A DNA stretch of 64,000 nt from Candidatus Limnocylindrales bacterium (GCA_035559535.1 DATMBG010000051.1:124001-188000), one strand, 5' to 3'; counted from the stretch's first letter, positions 1-8,310 are shown. Made by a program: numbers and translations. The notes: generated by a model from the sequence alone, not told the origin.

Positions 1-97
1 TTTGTTCGGCCATACGATCTGATAGTTTTTAAGAAACTCTCTAGTAAGGGCACGGCGCGCCGTACCCCTAACCTTGAATCGGACAGACCTATAAGAT

Positions 98-291
98 TCA
101 AGCTGCTCTGATTCCAATGGGATAGAGCCTCTCGACTACCCGATATTGTTCATTAATAAATCCTCTCGCATCTTGCGGACACGGGGATTGCCTCCCAGCC
201 CATCAATGTGCTGACTAATTAAACGAGCATAATCCTTAGGCAAGTCGGCTATATCCTTGATGACTTGCCGAAGTCTGCGCACACTATACAT
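98..291 (-). pseudogene. Broken RelE/ParE-like toxin remnant
   Basis: The minus-strand reading from the ATG at 291 begins MYSVRRLRQVIKDIADLPKD and continues through HIDGLGGNPRVRKM, which resembles the N-terminal half of RelE/ParE-type ribosome-dependent or gyrase toxins. The frame then hits a stop at about 136. A shift near 161-170 would let it continue as RGFINEQYRVVERLYP to a stop at 98, still without a normal toxin C-terminus. The start overlaps the end of the upstream antitoxin (ATG inside gATGTATAG), the usual toxin-antitoxin coupling. Seen: the overlap and the frame break. Inferred: the family and loss of function. A sequencing error could also explain the shift. Confidence 0.5.
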
Positions 292-505
292 CGACTTCCT
301 TAGCTCGTAATTCTGCTTTAGCCTGCTCCCAAGGAACGGCTTCTTCTCCAGCTTCACGAAGACGGCGAATTTCCTCAGCGTCTTCTAGGTCCTCCAATAA
401 AGTGAGCAGTTCCTCCCAGATTGCATAATCCAACACTACGGCTTTCTCGTCGCCTGGGGTGTCCACTAAAAATTGGACCTTTTGCAACAGTTCACTGATA
501 CTCAT
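284..505 (-). CDS. Type II antitoxin-like small protein
   Basis: This 73-residue acidic protein begins MSISELLQKVQFLVDTPGDE, continues with a DYAIWEELLTLLEDLEDAEEI stretch, and ends in a charged helix. That layout resembles antitoxins of the Phd/YefM/RelB type, in which an N-terminal DNA-binding part is followed by an acidic toxin-wrapping helix. It lies directly before, and overlaps by 8 bases, a RelE-like reading frame that is disrupted. It would normally neutralise the toxin and repress the pair. With the toxin broken it may be a relic. The frame itself is intact; the family call rests on composition and context. Confidence 0.6.
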   Translation of the reverse strand: MSISELLQKVQFLVDTPGDEKAVVLDYAIWEELLTLLEDLEDAEEIRRLREAGEEAVPWEQAKAELRAKEVDV

Positions 506-1174
506 TTAAATCTCTGTATGGTTCTTACCGAGTCCTAACTTATATTGGACGGCCCAATCACCGCAAAAAAGACGGCTTTTAGGCAGCCTAATCCTTCTAA
601 ATACCGCATAAATGCCACCAGATAACCATCTAACATCTAAAATTCTTGTCTTAGACAGCTCATTTTGAGCCGGCTAATTTTTTATCGGTCCTTATGATAT
701 TTCTAGACGACAATAAGGCGTAAAAAACGTTCTTTTCCAAAAAGATTGCCCATCTAGAAACATTATAAAACTATTTTATAAAAGGAGAGTCAAATGGTCA
801 AGCAAAACCGCTGGATCAAGTAAAAAATCTAATCTGATTAAAACATTATAGCATCAGGACCGAGGAACCTTACATAAACCGGATTAAAGGATTCATTATC
901 TTCCCTGTGGAAAACCTCATCCTGGCAAAATGGCAAAATGGAGGAATCTGAGGTTACTCCGTAGCGATGAAACAGTTCTACAAAGAACTGTCAATAGTAC
1001 AAAACCCAAATTTTGCAGGGATAGAAGGAGATAGGTTTCGGAACCGACCCTTGAGGTTTTTTCCTCAAGATACTACTTATATTATAATACGAAGGTTATC
1101 GTGATGCTCAGCAAGACGAGAATACAAAATGATTTAATTTAAGAGCCTCACCGGCTTAGGAGGAGACTATTTAT
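506..1174. other. Gene-free stretch with decayed mobile DNA
   Basis: About 670 bases between the antitoxin and the first dioxygenase hold no intact gene. They contain the integrase remnant at 805-951, a 45-codon open frame from 967 with no recognisable product, and a short inverted repeat (CTTGAGG, six T, CCTCAAG) near 1048-1068. A strong AGGAGG ribosome site at about 1159-1164 belongs to the gene that follows. Confidence 0.5.
805..951 (+). pseudogene. Tyrosine-recombinase (integrase) N-terminal remnant
   Basis: Reading from 805 gives KPLDQVKNLI, a TGA stop at 835, then LKHYSIRTEEPYINRIKGFI and a second TGA at 949. This strongly resembles the SAM-like N-terminal domain of integron or XerC/D-type integrases, which commonly read D-V-R-x-x-I-R-L-K-H-Y-S-x-R-T-E-x-x-Y-x-x-W-I-x-R-F-I. 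The TGA at 835 sits where those proteins have arginine, so a CGA to TGA change is likely. No catalytic domain (R-H-R-Y) follows. Seen: the motif and the stops. Inferred: an old mobile-element insertion. Confidence 0.55.
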
Positions 1175-2086
1175 ATGGCAACTCAACTTCTGGAGACATC
1201 ATCTTCACCCCTTCGACTTACCGAAAAACAAATTGCCTTTTATCATGAAAAGGGTTACCTGATCATCGAAAGGGTCTTAGACGAAGAGAGGTTGATCGCT
1301 TTGCGGGAGGTTACAGATCGAATTGTTGAGGGAGCGCGAGGACTGACCCAACATACCGAGGTATATGACCTGGAAGATTCCCACATACCGGATGAGCCAC
1401 GGGTTCGACGGATTAAAAATCCTTCCAAAGTACACCCTCTCTATTGGGAATTATCCAGGGATAAAACTATCCTCGGTATTGTAGCTCAATTGATCGGCCC
1501 TAATATACGGTTTCACAGCGAAAAACTGAATATGAAATCGGCCGGTTATGGGGCACCGGTCGAGTGGCATCAAGATTGGGCTTTCTATCCCCATACCAAC
1601 GATGATGTGCTGGCGGTAGGTATTTTGTTGGATGATAGTACCCCGGATAATGGACCTCTCATGGTCATTCCGGGATCTCATAGGGGGCCTGTCTACGATC
1701 ACCATGCAAACGGTCGGTTTTGTGGAGCTATCCATCCTTCCTGTAAGGTAAATTATGAAGATGCTGTGCCTTTGTTATGTAGCGCCGGAGGAATGACGAT
1801 TCATCACGTTCGCGCCGTTCATGGTTCGGCACCTAATTACTCCCATAAACCGCGTCGATTGCTTCTGTTCGCCTATGCTGCTGTCGATGCCTGGCCTTTA
1901 ATGGGTATGAGCCAATCTGGAGCCAAAACCTATGAGGAGTTCAATGAACTCATCGTCGCCGGCGAAGCCACCAATCAACCGCGTCTTATTCCAGTACCGG
2001 TACGTATGCCATTACCTCCGGCATTGTATGGCGGTTCCATTTACGAAAACCAGAAAGGGAAAATTAGCAGCTACTTCCAAGACTAA
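1175..2086 (+). CDS. Phytanoyl-CoA dioxygenase (PhyH) family protein
   Basis: This 303-residue cytoplasmic enzyme is a predicted Fe(II)/2-oxoglutarate-dependent oxygenase. The metal triad is visible as WHQDW (H132, D134) and a distal histidine in AVHGSAPN (H216). An arginine in the KPRRLL segment (about 227) should bind 2-oxoglutarate. The N-terminal LTEKQIAFYHEKGYLIIERV is the usual PhyH opening, and length is normal. The start has an AGGAGG ribosome site. The PhyH family hydroxylates fatty acyl-CoAs, but bacterial members act on many small molecules, so the substrate is unknown. The next gene, converging from the other strand, is a second dioxygenase of a different subfamily, which hints at a small catabolic or modification locus. 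Confidence 0.88.
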   Translation: MATQLLETSSSPLRLTEKQIAFYHEKGYLIIERVLDEERLIALREVTDRIVEGARGLTQHTEVYDLEDSHIPDEPRVRRIKNPSKVHPLYWELSRDKTILGIVAQLIGPNIRFHSEKLNMKSAGYGAPVEWHQDWAFYPHTNDDVLAVGILLDDSTPDNGPLMVIPGSHRGPVYDHHANGRFCGAIHPSCKVNYEDAVPLLCSAGGMTIHHVRAVHGSAPNYSHKPRRLLLFAYAAVDAWPLMGMSQSGAKTYEEFNELIVAGEATNQPRLIPVPVRMPLPPALYGGSIYENQKGKISSYFQD

Positions 2087-2158
2087 GCAATAAGCCTCTG
2101 TAAGGGAGAAGCCGGTAAGAATAATTCAAGGGGCCAACCCGGTCGGTGGATCACTCTA

Positions 2159-3025
2159 TTAAGGTCCTTGTACTGTTGGTCCATCTCCCGCGATCGTTGT
2201 CCGATGCATGACCCGCCGGTATTTGGAGGTATCCCAGGGTCTGCCCCGATGTAAGCAGCGACGATTGTCCCACATGACCAGGTCTTTGGGTCGCCACTTA
2301 TGGCGATAAACGAACTGAGGTTGGGTTGCCCATTCCAGTAACTCCTTCAGCAAGGCCCGGCCTTCTTCAATCGGCCAGCCGACAATATGGGAGGCATGTG
2401 AGCCGATAAAAAGCGCCTTTTCGCCGGTCTCTGGAATAGTTCGCACCAGGATTTGCTTTACCGGTGGTACTTCGTTCTTGAAGGCCTCATCCATCAGGTC
2501 GGGAGAAATCAAACTCCGGGAGTAGGCCAGGCTATGGACGGCAACAAGACCCTCTAACATGGCTTTTTTATCGTCCGGTAAGGCATCATAAGCGGCCCGC
2601 GTGCTGGCATATTCGGTTTCTCCCCCTTCAGGAGGTACCTCCCGGGCTGATAAGAGAGAGGCTTTAGCAGGAATCCTCTTAAACGAACTGTCAGAGTGCC
2701 AAAGCATATTGGCAGAAAGATGATATATGCGTTTGTCTTCCGGCGAGATCATCTCATTTTTTTCATCAACATTGGAAAGGTTGTTAATAAGACCTCCACC
2801 CCCGGTGAAGTCATTTTTCATGGTTGATTCCAATGGTCCAAACCGTTGACTAAAGGCAATTTGCTGTTCGTCATTTAAATCTTGATCATGAAAGACCAAC
2901 ACCGAATACCTGTTGAAAGCCTCCCGGATCTGCTCAAAAGTTTCTTCATCCAAAGGTTTTGTAATATCAACACCCAAAATTTCTGCACCGAAACAATCGG
3001 TCAGTGGATTGATGGTTATCGCCAT
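2159..3025 (-). CDS. TauD/TfdA family 2-oxoglutarate dioxygenase
   Basis: This 288-residue protein has the full TauD/TfdA layout. It opens with the N-terminal G-A-E-I-x-G-V-D-I segment, followed by LWHSDSSF (iron ligands H110 and D112), a distal histidine in NRRCLHRGRPWD (H259), and R270/R271 for the co-substrate. Known members oxidise taurine, 2,4-D or other acids, releasing sulfite or an aldehyde. The substrate here cannot be told from sequence. A sulfite-oxidase-family gene lies in the window (54786) but is more than 50 kb away, so a link to taurine use is only speculation. It converges with the PhyH gene and diverges from the beta-propeller gene. Confidence 0.88.
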   Translation of the reverse strand: MAITINPLTDCFGAEILGVDITKPLDEETFEQIREAFNRYSVLVFHDQDLNDEQQIAFSQRFGPLESTMKNDFTGGGGLINNLSNVDEKNEMISPEDKRIYHLSANMLWHSDSSFKRIPAKASLLSAREVPPEGGETEYASTRAAYDALPDDKKAMLEGLVAVHSLAYSRSLISPDLMDEAFKNEVPPVKQILVRTIPETGEKALFIGSHASHIVGWPIEEGRALLKELLEWATQPQFVYRHKWRPKDLVMWDNRRCLHRGRPWDTSKYRRVMHRTTIAGDGPTVQGP

Positions 3026-3071
3026 AGTGGTTTTACCTCATCAGGAAGTTATATCCTTTTCATTTTGACAT

Positions 3072-3203
3072 AAGTCCTAAACTCATAAGTTTGTGTCTTC
3101 AGGACTTTATAGTCAGACCCCTGTTTTTAATTTTCTATAAAAATTCTCTTGCTTTTATCCTGCATCATGTATTTTATCGAGGATAAATGCAAGAATTTTT
3201 TTT
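3072..3203 (+). promoter_or_regulatory. Structured leader with terminator-like hairpin
   Basis: Between the divergent dioxygenase and beta-propeller genes, AAGTCCT (3072-3078) can pair with AGGACTT (3101-3107), enclosing a smaller stem AAACT-cata-AGTTT (3079-3092). Further on, 3140-3160 pairs with 3181-3199 with only a small bulge, and a run of eight T follows (3196-3203). On the plus strand this is a strong-hairpin-plus-U-tract pattern about 65 bases before the propeller gene. It could be an attenuator or a terminator for upstream transcription. The pairing is seen; the function is inferred. Confidence 0.45.
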
Positions 3204-3266
3204 AAAAAATAAGGTCTGGAAGGGACTTTTGTTTAAAATTCTTTAAAAAAGAAGGGAGAGAAGGTA

Positions 3267-3971
3267 ATGACTCGACCCATCGAAAAACTTTTCCGTGCCC
3301 CTTATGCTGTGCCCAATGATTTACAAATGACCGAACAGGGACTTTGGATCGTGGATCAAATGACCGATCGGGTGGCTCTTACCGAGATTACGCAAATTGT
3401 TCCGGAGTGCAGGGTTCCCAGGCTCATTCGAGATATTCCCAGCGAATCCTCCAATACCAGCGGATTAACTTATGGAGATGGCGTACTCTGGCTGGGTGTT
3501 AACGGTCCGGCTACGCTATGGCGATCGGCACGACTGACCGACGCCGGACCGGATCAGGGGGAGATCCTGAAAGTTGATCCCTATACAGGGAAAACTCTGG
3601 GACGGTATCCGGTCCCGGGCGGGGGTCCTACCCATGGAATCGAATATGACCCTTTCGAAGAAGGTTATCTCTGGATAACCCTTCTTAAAGATCAAACTTT
3701 GGGTAAGGTATGGATTGTCGATTGGACTCTTCAACACGTGATTCCCTTACCTTATGAAAGGGCCCACGGGGTGGTACGGGTAGAGGATGGAATCTGGGTT
3801 GTACATACCTCCCGCCGGGTTATTGTCAAGCTTGATGTGAAAAGCGGAACGGAACTGGACCGGATAACCATCTCAAAGTCGGATCCAGAACCCCACGGAT
3901 TATCCATTTTTGGTAAAGATCTCCTCTATTGCGATGCAACCTCCGGATGGATCGTAAAAATTACACTATGA
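3267..3971 (+). CDS. Beta-propeller protein, SMP-30/Vgb lyase-like
   Basis: This 234-residue protein carries repeated propeller-blade signatures such as GLWIVDQMTDRV, SGLTYGDGVLWLGV, HGIEYDPFEEGYLWIT, AHGVVRVEDGIWVV and PHGLSIFGKDLLYCD. That pattern is typical of gluconolactonase/SMP-30, NHL or virginiamycin-lyase-like six-bladed propellers. It has no signal peptide, so it is probably cytoplasmic. Such proteins hydrolyse lactones or bind small molecules, and the reaction cannot be assigned here. It has a GGGAGAG ribosome site, and its last codons overlap by 6 bases the 3' end of the convergent binding-protein gene. Membership of one metabolic locus with the two dioxygenases is plausible. Confidence 0.65.
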   Translation: MTRPIEKLFRAPYAVPNDLQMTEQGLWIVDQMTDRVALTEITQIVPECRVPRLIRDIPSESSNTSGLTYGDGVLWLGVNGPATLWRSARLTDAGPDQGEILKVDPYTGKTLGRYPVPGGGPTHGIEYDPFEEGYLWITLLKDQTLGKVWIVDWTLQHVIPLPYERAHGVVRVEDGIWVVHTSRRVIVKLDVKSGTELDRITISKSDPEPHGLSIFGKDLLYCDATSGWIVKITL

Positions 3972-5345
3972 TCGATAAATCTGGCGAAGCTCACCGACGG
4001 CCCATTCTATTACTTTTTTAGGTGCTTCACCTCGAATGGCTCGTGCAAAGATATCTACAATAATATATTTCGATAGGGCTTCTGCAGCATTTCGGGTAGG
4101 AGGTCCTGGATAGCCGATCGAGCGACCCAGTTTTGCCGTGTGCCTGAAAGCTAAGACCCGGGGATCTTTCTGCCATAAGGGATGAGTTTCATGATCAGGA
4201 CCTGGAGCAACATTCACACCGCCTCCTATCTCAAACCATTTATAGAAATTGGGTTTGTCCATCAAAAATAGGAGGAACTCTTTTGCTGCATCGATGTGGG
4301 GAGAGTATTTCATAACAGCGAACTCAAGCGTGGTATTATAGTGGAAACTTCCGGCCGGTCCCGCAGGCATGATGGCATGGTTTATGTGCTGAGCTATTTG
4401 AGGGGACTGATTTCTCGCTACTACGTAAATACTGGCACTGTTCAGGGTACAGGAAATCTGTTCGGCTAAAAAGGCCCGGTTATTGCTGGTATCATCCCAG
4501 GCAAGCCCTGTTTCGTCAAAGACGTCTTTCCAAAGAACCGGAATAAATTCCACGGCTTCTAAGGTCTCCGGACTGTCTAAGGCAATAGTCTTACCATCCT
4601 CCTCCACAGGCTTTCCCCCAAAGCTCCACAGATAAGGATACGCAAAAGTGGGCGCATCTCCAAAGGTATGCCCGAAGGTTTGTCCAAAAGGCCGACCCAG
4701 GTCTTTAAGAAGTTTTCCCACCTTTCTATATTCCTCCCAGGTCTCGGGGAATTTCTCAACCCCTACCTCCTGGAACCAGTCTTCCCGATGGACCATAGCC
4801 GTACCTGCAATGGCATAAGGCATCGCCTTATAATGGTCCTCTACAAAACAAACATCCTGAATCTGCCGATAAAAACCCCCATACATCTCTCCCACTTTTT
4901 CAGCCACATCGTCTATATCTATACACCCCTTCGCATACAGGTGCGGCCAGTTATGAAGCATCTGCATGATATCTGGTCCGGTACCGGTCTCAATGGCCGC
5001 TGCAATCCGCGCCTGCAAATCGTTGGCATTGATGGTCTCGATGGTTACCTGGACACCTGTTTGTTTGCCCCATTCTGATGCCTGCCTTCGGATTTCATCA
5101 TCGGTGGGTGGAACAAAGCTGCTTAACTGCAAAAGATGTAGTTTTGTTCCTTTCAAAATTGCCGGAGCCGCTATTTTTTGAGTGCCTGGGAATAAAACAC
5201 CCTTTGTAAAAGTTATTCCGGTCGTTAACCCAACCACCTTCAGAAACTGACGCCGTGTGAACAGGTTTTCTCTATTAACTGCAGAATCTGATGGCGGAGT
5301 AACGGAGGGGCCAGGTTCGGGGAGACTGCTGACACATGGGCTCAT
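3966..5345 (-). CDS. Tat-exported ABC substrate-binding protein (family 1)
   Basis: This 459-residue extracellular solute-binding protein resembles maltose/sugar (family 1) binding proteins. A twin-arginine signal is visible at residues 30-40 (TRRQFLKVVG), followed by a hydrophobic stretch and a KIAAPAILKG region near the likely cleavage point. The mature part has the usual W-x-x-x-T-G-V-x-V opening, GPDIMQM, and KFPETWEEYRKVGKLL. It should capture a sugar or similar solute in the periplasm for an ABC importer. No permease or ATPase gene lies next to it, so it is either an orphan or works with a transporter encoded elsewhere. It may feed the neighbouring dioxygenases. Confidence 0.85.
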   Translation of the reverse strand: MSPCVSSLPEPGPSVTPPSDSAVNRENLFTRRQFLKVVGLTTGITFTKGVLFPGTQKIAAPAILKGTKLHLLQLSSFVPPTDDEIRRQASEWGKQTGVQVTIETINANDLQARIAAAIETGTGPDIMQMLHNWPHLYAKGCIDIDDVAEKVGEMYGGFYRQIQDVCFVEDHYKAMPYAIAGTAMVHREDWFQEVGVEKFPETWEEYRKVGKLLKDLGRPFGQTFGHTFGDAPTFAYPYLWSFGGKPVEEDGKTIALDSPETLEAVEFIPVLWKDVFDETGLAWDDTSNNRAFLAEQISCTLNSASIYVVARNQSPQIAQHINHAIMPAGPAGSFHYNTTLEFAVMKYSPHIDAAKEFLLFLMDKPNFYKWFEIGGGVNVAPGPDHETHPLWQKDPRVLAFRHTAKLGRSIGYPGPPTRNAAEALSKYIIVDIFARAIRGEAPKKVIEWAVGELRQIYRS

Positions 5346-6107
5346 AGGTGATTTCCTCCTTGTTTTACTCCCTCCCAGGTTTTTGGGGCTGAACTCCTCA
5401 CCAATACCCGGAAACTCACCTCAGATAAGCACCGCCCTATAGCCGCCAATCTTTCGGCGTCTCTCAAACCTGATGGAGCAGTAACCCCTGAACTCGAATC
5501 TCTTTCAATTTTAAATTTTAAATACGACCTATGCACTTATAGACCCAAGAACCTGAGGGTTCTCAAACTTTTTTATCTTCTAAAAAGAAAATCATAGACT
5601 AACCCTATTTATTCGTCAAGATACTTTTTATAAGATTAAAATTCGGTCGATCTATCTAACCCCTGGATCTTTGTCAAGTGATTTATGTCAGTTTTTTAAC
5701 TAATCCAAATTAAAAACGGAAAATTTCTATACTTATCTCTCCTCTTCTAAGATTCGGTAGATTTAATTTTTAGAAGTTCAAAGTTTTAGGAACCGGAGAA
5801 TTTTTGAAGTTTTAGGAAATGGGACGGTTTATTTAAGAGATAGAATTAAACAAAATCTCTTCTCCATTACAAATGTGATAGAATTTAGGGAGAAAGGATC
5901 TATCTTAGCAAATTTATGAGGGTTAAAATTTTTAGCTAAAAAAAGCTTGAAAAAGTTTTTGGGGTGATGCAACCTTTATTCTGTTAAATTGTTTTAAATA
6001 AATGACTTTTTAACAATCTTTTGTAGATAAGCTGGATATTTTCTTCTTCAACTTTAGATAAAAATGATTGTTATAAAGTTATCCACCCCTGTGGATAAAT
6101 CATCCCT
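5346..6107. other. AT-rich region upstream of dnaA, oriC candidate
   Basis: These 760 bases hold no convincing gene. The part from about 5540 to 6075 is strongly AT-rich with many T and A runs, and it carries a direct repeat AAGTTTTAGGAA near 5783 and 5806. It ends in two DnaA boxes directly before dnaA. An AT-rich stretch next to DnaA boxes and dnaA is the common plan of a bacterial replication origin, but only two good boxes are visible, which is few. It may instead be only the autoregulated dnaA promoter. Confidence 0.4.
6079..6098. promoter_or_regulatory. dnaA box: Pair of DnaA boxes
   Basis: TTATCCACC (6079-6087, plus strand, one mismatch to TTATCCACA) and TGTGGATAA (6090-6098, a perfect box on the minus strand) face each other two bases apart. 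They end only nine bases before the dnaA start codon, where a ribosome site would normally be, and no clear Shine-Dalgarno sequence is present. Binding of DnaA here could repress its own expression or form part of the origin. Confidence 0.75.
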
Positions 6108-7508
6108 ATGAATCCAAATTTGTGGGAGAACATTCTCAAACATATAGCGGACCGGATTAACAGACAAAGCTTTGAGACATGGTTTAGGCCTGTTCGACCC
6201 CTATCCTTCGAATCAGGGACTATTAAACTGGGAGTGCCTGATCAAAACTTTATAAGCTGGCTCAACGAGCATTACCTGGAAGTCCTACTGGGCGCCATTA
6301 AAGAGGTGATGGGAGAACTCCCGGCAGTTTCCTTTGTGGTCTACAAAGAATCCGATGAGGCCAAAAACTCCGAAGTTTCAAGTTTTCCCTCGTCCAGGGA
6401 AATGCGGGAGCGTCAAATGGAATTGCCCACACCCATAGAAACTCCTTACAGGAAAAACCCTTCTCGGGTCTTTGAAGAGTCCGAAGAGGAGGTGGCCCTT
6501 AATCCCAGATATACGTTTAGTACCTATGTAGTGGGTTCAGGAAGCCGATTTGCCCACGCAGCTTCTTTAGCAGTTGCAGAGCAGATGTCCTCTACCTATA
6601 ACCCCTTATTCATTTACGGGGGAGTAGGATTAGGAAAAACCCATCTCCTTCATGCGATCGGTCATAAAACCTTAGGATTAAGGAAGAAAGTAAGACTCCT
6701 GTATATCTCTTCAGAACGTTTTGTCAATGAATTGATCAATTCCATTCGATATGATTCCCTGCCGAGCTTCCGGGAGAAATATCGTCAGATTGATTTCCTT
6801 CTTATCGATGATATCCAGTTTATAGCCGGGAAAGACAGGACCCAGGAAGAATTCTTCCATACCTTCAACGCCCTCCATAATGCACGGAAACAAATTGTTA
6901 TTACCAGTGATTGTCCGCCGAAACAGATTCCAACTCTGGAGGAGCGGTTGAGATCCCGATTTGAATGGGGGCTCATTGCGGACATTCAACCTCCAGACCT
7001 GGAAACCAAGATCGCCATTCTCCAGAAAAAAGCGGAAGAAAGAAAAGTTCATCTTCCAGATGAAGTAGCTTTATTCATAGCCAGCAAAGTGAAATCCAAC
7101 ATTCGGGAATTGGAGGGCTGTTTGACTAAAGTAGCTGCCTCTGCCGCCTTTAAAGGATGTAGCATCAACCTGGAACTGGCCCAAGAAGTCCTTCAGGATT
7201 TATTCGATACGAAGGTAAAACCTATTACCGTTGACCTTGTCCAGAAGGTCGTAGCCAATTATTACCAAATTCCTCAACAGGAGTTGAAAGCCCAGACCCG
7301 GGTCAAAAATATTGCATTTCCCAGACAGGTAGCCATGTATCTGTGTCGCGAATTAACCCAGTTATCCCTGCCCGAGATTGGAAGAAGTTTCGGTGGTAAA
7401 GACCATACGACGATTCTTCACGCCTGCCGTAAAATAGAGCAAGAGATGAGCAAAAATCCGGAACTGAGGGGATTGATTAATAAACTTAAAAACTTGATTC
7501 AGTCTTAA
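6108..7508 (+). CDS. dnaA: Chromosomal replication initiator DnaA
   Basis: DnaA (466 residues) binds DnaA boxes and opens the origin using ATP. Domain I spans about 1-80, followed by a charged linker to about 130. The AAA+ domain has Walker A GGVGLGKTHLLH (from 171) and Walker B LLIDDIQF (231-238). The C-terminal helix-turn-helix carries the DnaA signature GRSFGGKDHTTILHACRKI (from about 425). Length and all motifs are normal. The downstream neighbour is nuoA rather than dnaN-recF-gyrB, so the classic origin cluster is not conserved. The DnaA boxes immediately upstream suggest autoregulation. Confidence 0.98.
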   Translation: MNPNLWENILKHIADRINRQSFETWFRPVRPLSFESGTIKLGVPDQNFISWLNEHYLEVLLGAIKEVMGELPAVSFVVYKESDEAKNSEVSSFPSSREMRERQMELPTPIETPYRKNPSRVFEESEEEVALNPRYTFSTYVVGSGSRFAHAASLAVAEQMSSTYNPLFIYGGVGLGKTHLLHAIGHKTLGLRKKVRLLYISSERFVNELINSIRYDSLPSFREKYRQIDFLLIDDIQFIAGKDRTQEEFFHTFNALHNARKQIVITSDCPPKQIPTLEERLRSRFEWGLIADIQPPDLETKIAILQKKAEERKVHLPDEVALFIASKVKSNIRELEGCLTKVAASAAFKGCSINLELAQEVLQDLFDTKVKPITVDLVQKVVANYYQIPQQELKAQTRVKNIAFPRQVAMYLCRELTQLSLPEIGRSFGGKDHTTILHACRKIEQEMSKNPELRGLINKLKNLIQS

Positions 7509-7510
7509 CC

Positions 7511-7636
7511 CATAATTCATAGTCTGCTTTAACATCCTGGGGACGAAGCTTTGGTTTTGTAGATAAGATCAGGATATGGTGGTTAGCTAACCGATGAAGA
7601 CTTCGTCCCCTGAAATTAGCATAAGCAGGAATTATG
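7511..7636. repeat. 126-bp interrupted inverted repeat after dnaA
   Basis: The ends CATAATTC (7511-7518) and GAATTATG (7629-7636) are reverse complements. CTGCTT (7524-7529) pairs with AAGCAG (7623-7628), and GGGGACGAAG (7539-7548) pairs with CTTCGTCCCC (7601-7610). The middle contains a perfect palindrome, GGTTAGCTAACC (7581-7592). The nested layout suggests a MITE-like element or a folded RNA in the dnaA 3' region. No coding frame is evident. Pairing is seen; identity is inferred. Confidence 0.6.
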
Positions 7637-7769
7637 AAGGTTTTATGACAAAAAGTTTAGGTTTTTGTGAAGACCGCTGAAAACCCAGGTTGATCCCTGT
7701 TGAGAAACGGCTTTTTTGCTTGACAAATTTCAAGTAAAAATGTTAACTGATATTAAAGTAAAGAAAAAT

Positions 7770-7799
7770 TTGTCCTTGCGGCTACTTGTCTGTTATGCT
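7770..7799 (+). promoter_or_regulatory. Candidate promoter of the nuo operon
   Basis: TTGTCC (7770-7775) and TATGCT (7794-7799) are separated by 18 bases, about 50 bases before nuoA. An upstream TTGACA (7720-7725) has only a weak partner. The alaS upstream region has a similar box ending (TCTGTTATG), which supports a housekeeping sigma-70 type promoter. It was assigned by eye only. Confidence 0.4.
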
Positions 7800-7851
7800 T
7801 AAAGGGGATCCTTTTTCTGCTTTTCAATCCACCTGGAGGGGGGCGTAAATT

Positions 7852-8286
7852 ATGTTATTCGATTACGTAAACGTTTTGGTTTTCATGACCGTAGGAGTTC
7901 TCTTTCTGGTAGGGAGTTTGCTTGCAGCTCGCCTGGCATCCAGACTGCTCCATTCCAGGACCCTGAATCCGGATAAGTTAACCAATTATGAATGTGGGGA
8001 ACGCCCGATTGGAGGAACGGCGATTCAGTTTAATATACGATTTTATGTAATAGCCCTGATTTTTGTCATTTTTGAAGTGGAAGTGGTTTTCCTCTATCCC
8101 TGGGCCGTAGTATTTAAAGACTTAGGATTTTTTGCCTTTGTAGAGATGTCGGTATTTATCTTCATTCTTCTCTTGGGACTGGCCTATGTTTGGTGTAAAG
8201 GAGACCTTGAATGGGTTAAACCCTCTGAAATCTCTCTGGCTCGAGAAAGAAGCTCTCAAGAGCATGGTGAGACACTTCATAGATGA
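7852..8286 (+). CDS. nuoA: NADH-quinone oxidoreductase subunit A
   Basis: NuoA (144 residues) is a small membrane subunit of respiratory complex I next to the quinone site. Three hydrophobic segments are visible (about 7-28, 64-84 and 93-112). The conserved loop NYECGERPIGG and the segment RFYVIALIFVIFEVEVVFLYPWAVVF are diagnostic. The charged tail after LEWVKP is somewhat longer than usual. The ribosome site is GGAGG. It is the first gene of an eleven-gene operon, all on the plus strand. Confidence 0.97.
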   Translation: MLFDYVNVLVFMTVGVLFLVGSLLAARLASRLLHSRTLNPDKLTNYECGERPIGGTAIQFNIRFYVIALIFVIFEVEVVFLYPWAVVFKDLGFFAFVEMSVFIFILLLGLAYVWCKGDLEWVKPSEISLARERSSQEHGETLHR

Positions 8287-8310
8287 GTCCTCGCAGGGAG
8301 GTGTTTTAGA

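Noticed and set aside
1-117. Possible partial gene running off the left edge on the minus strand
   Set aside because: The frame is open for about 39 codons from a TTG near 117, but there is no ribosome site and no recognisable motif.
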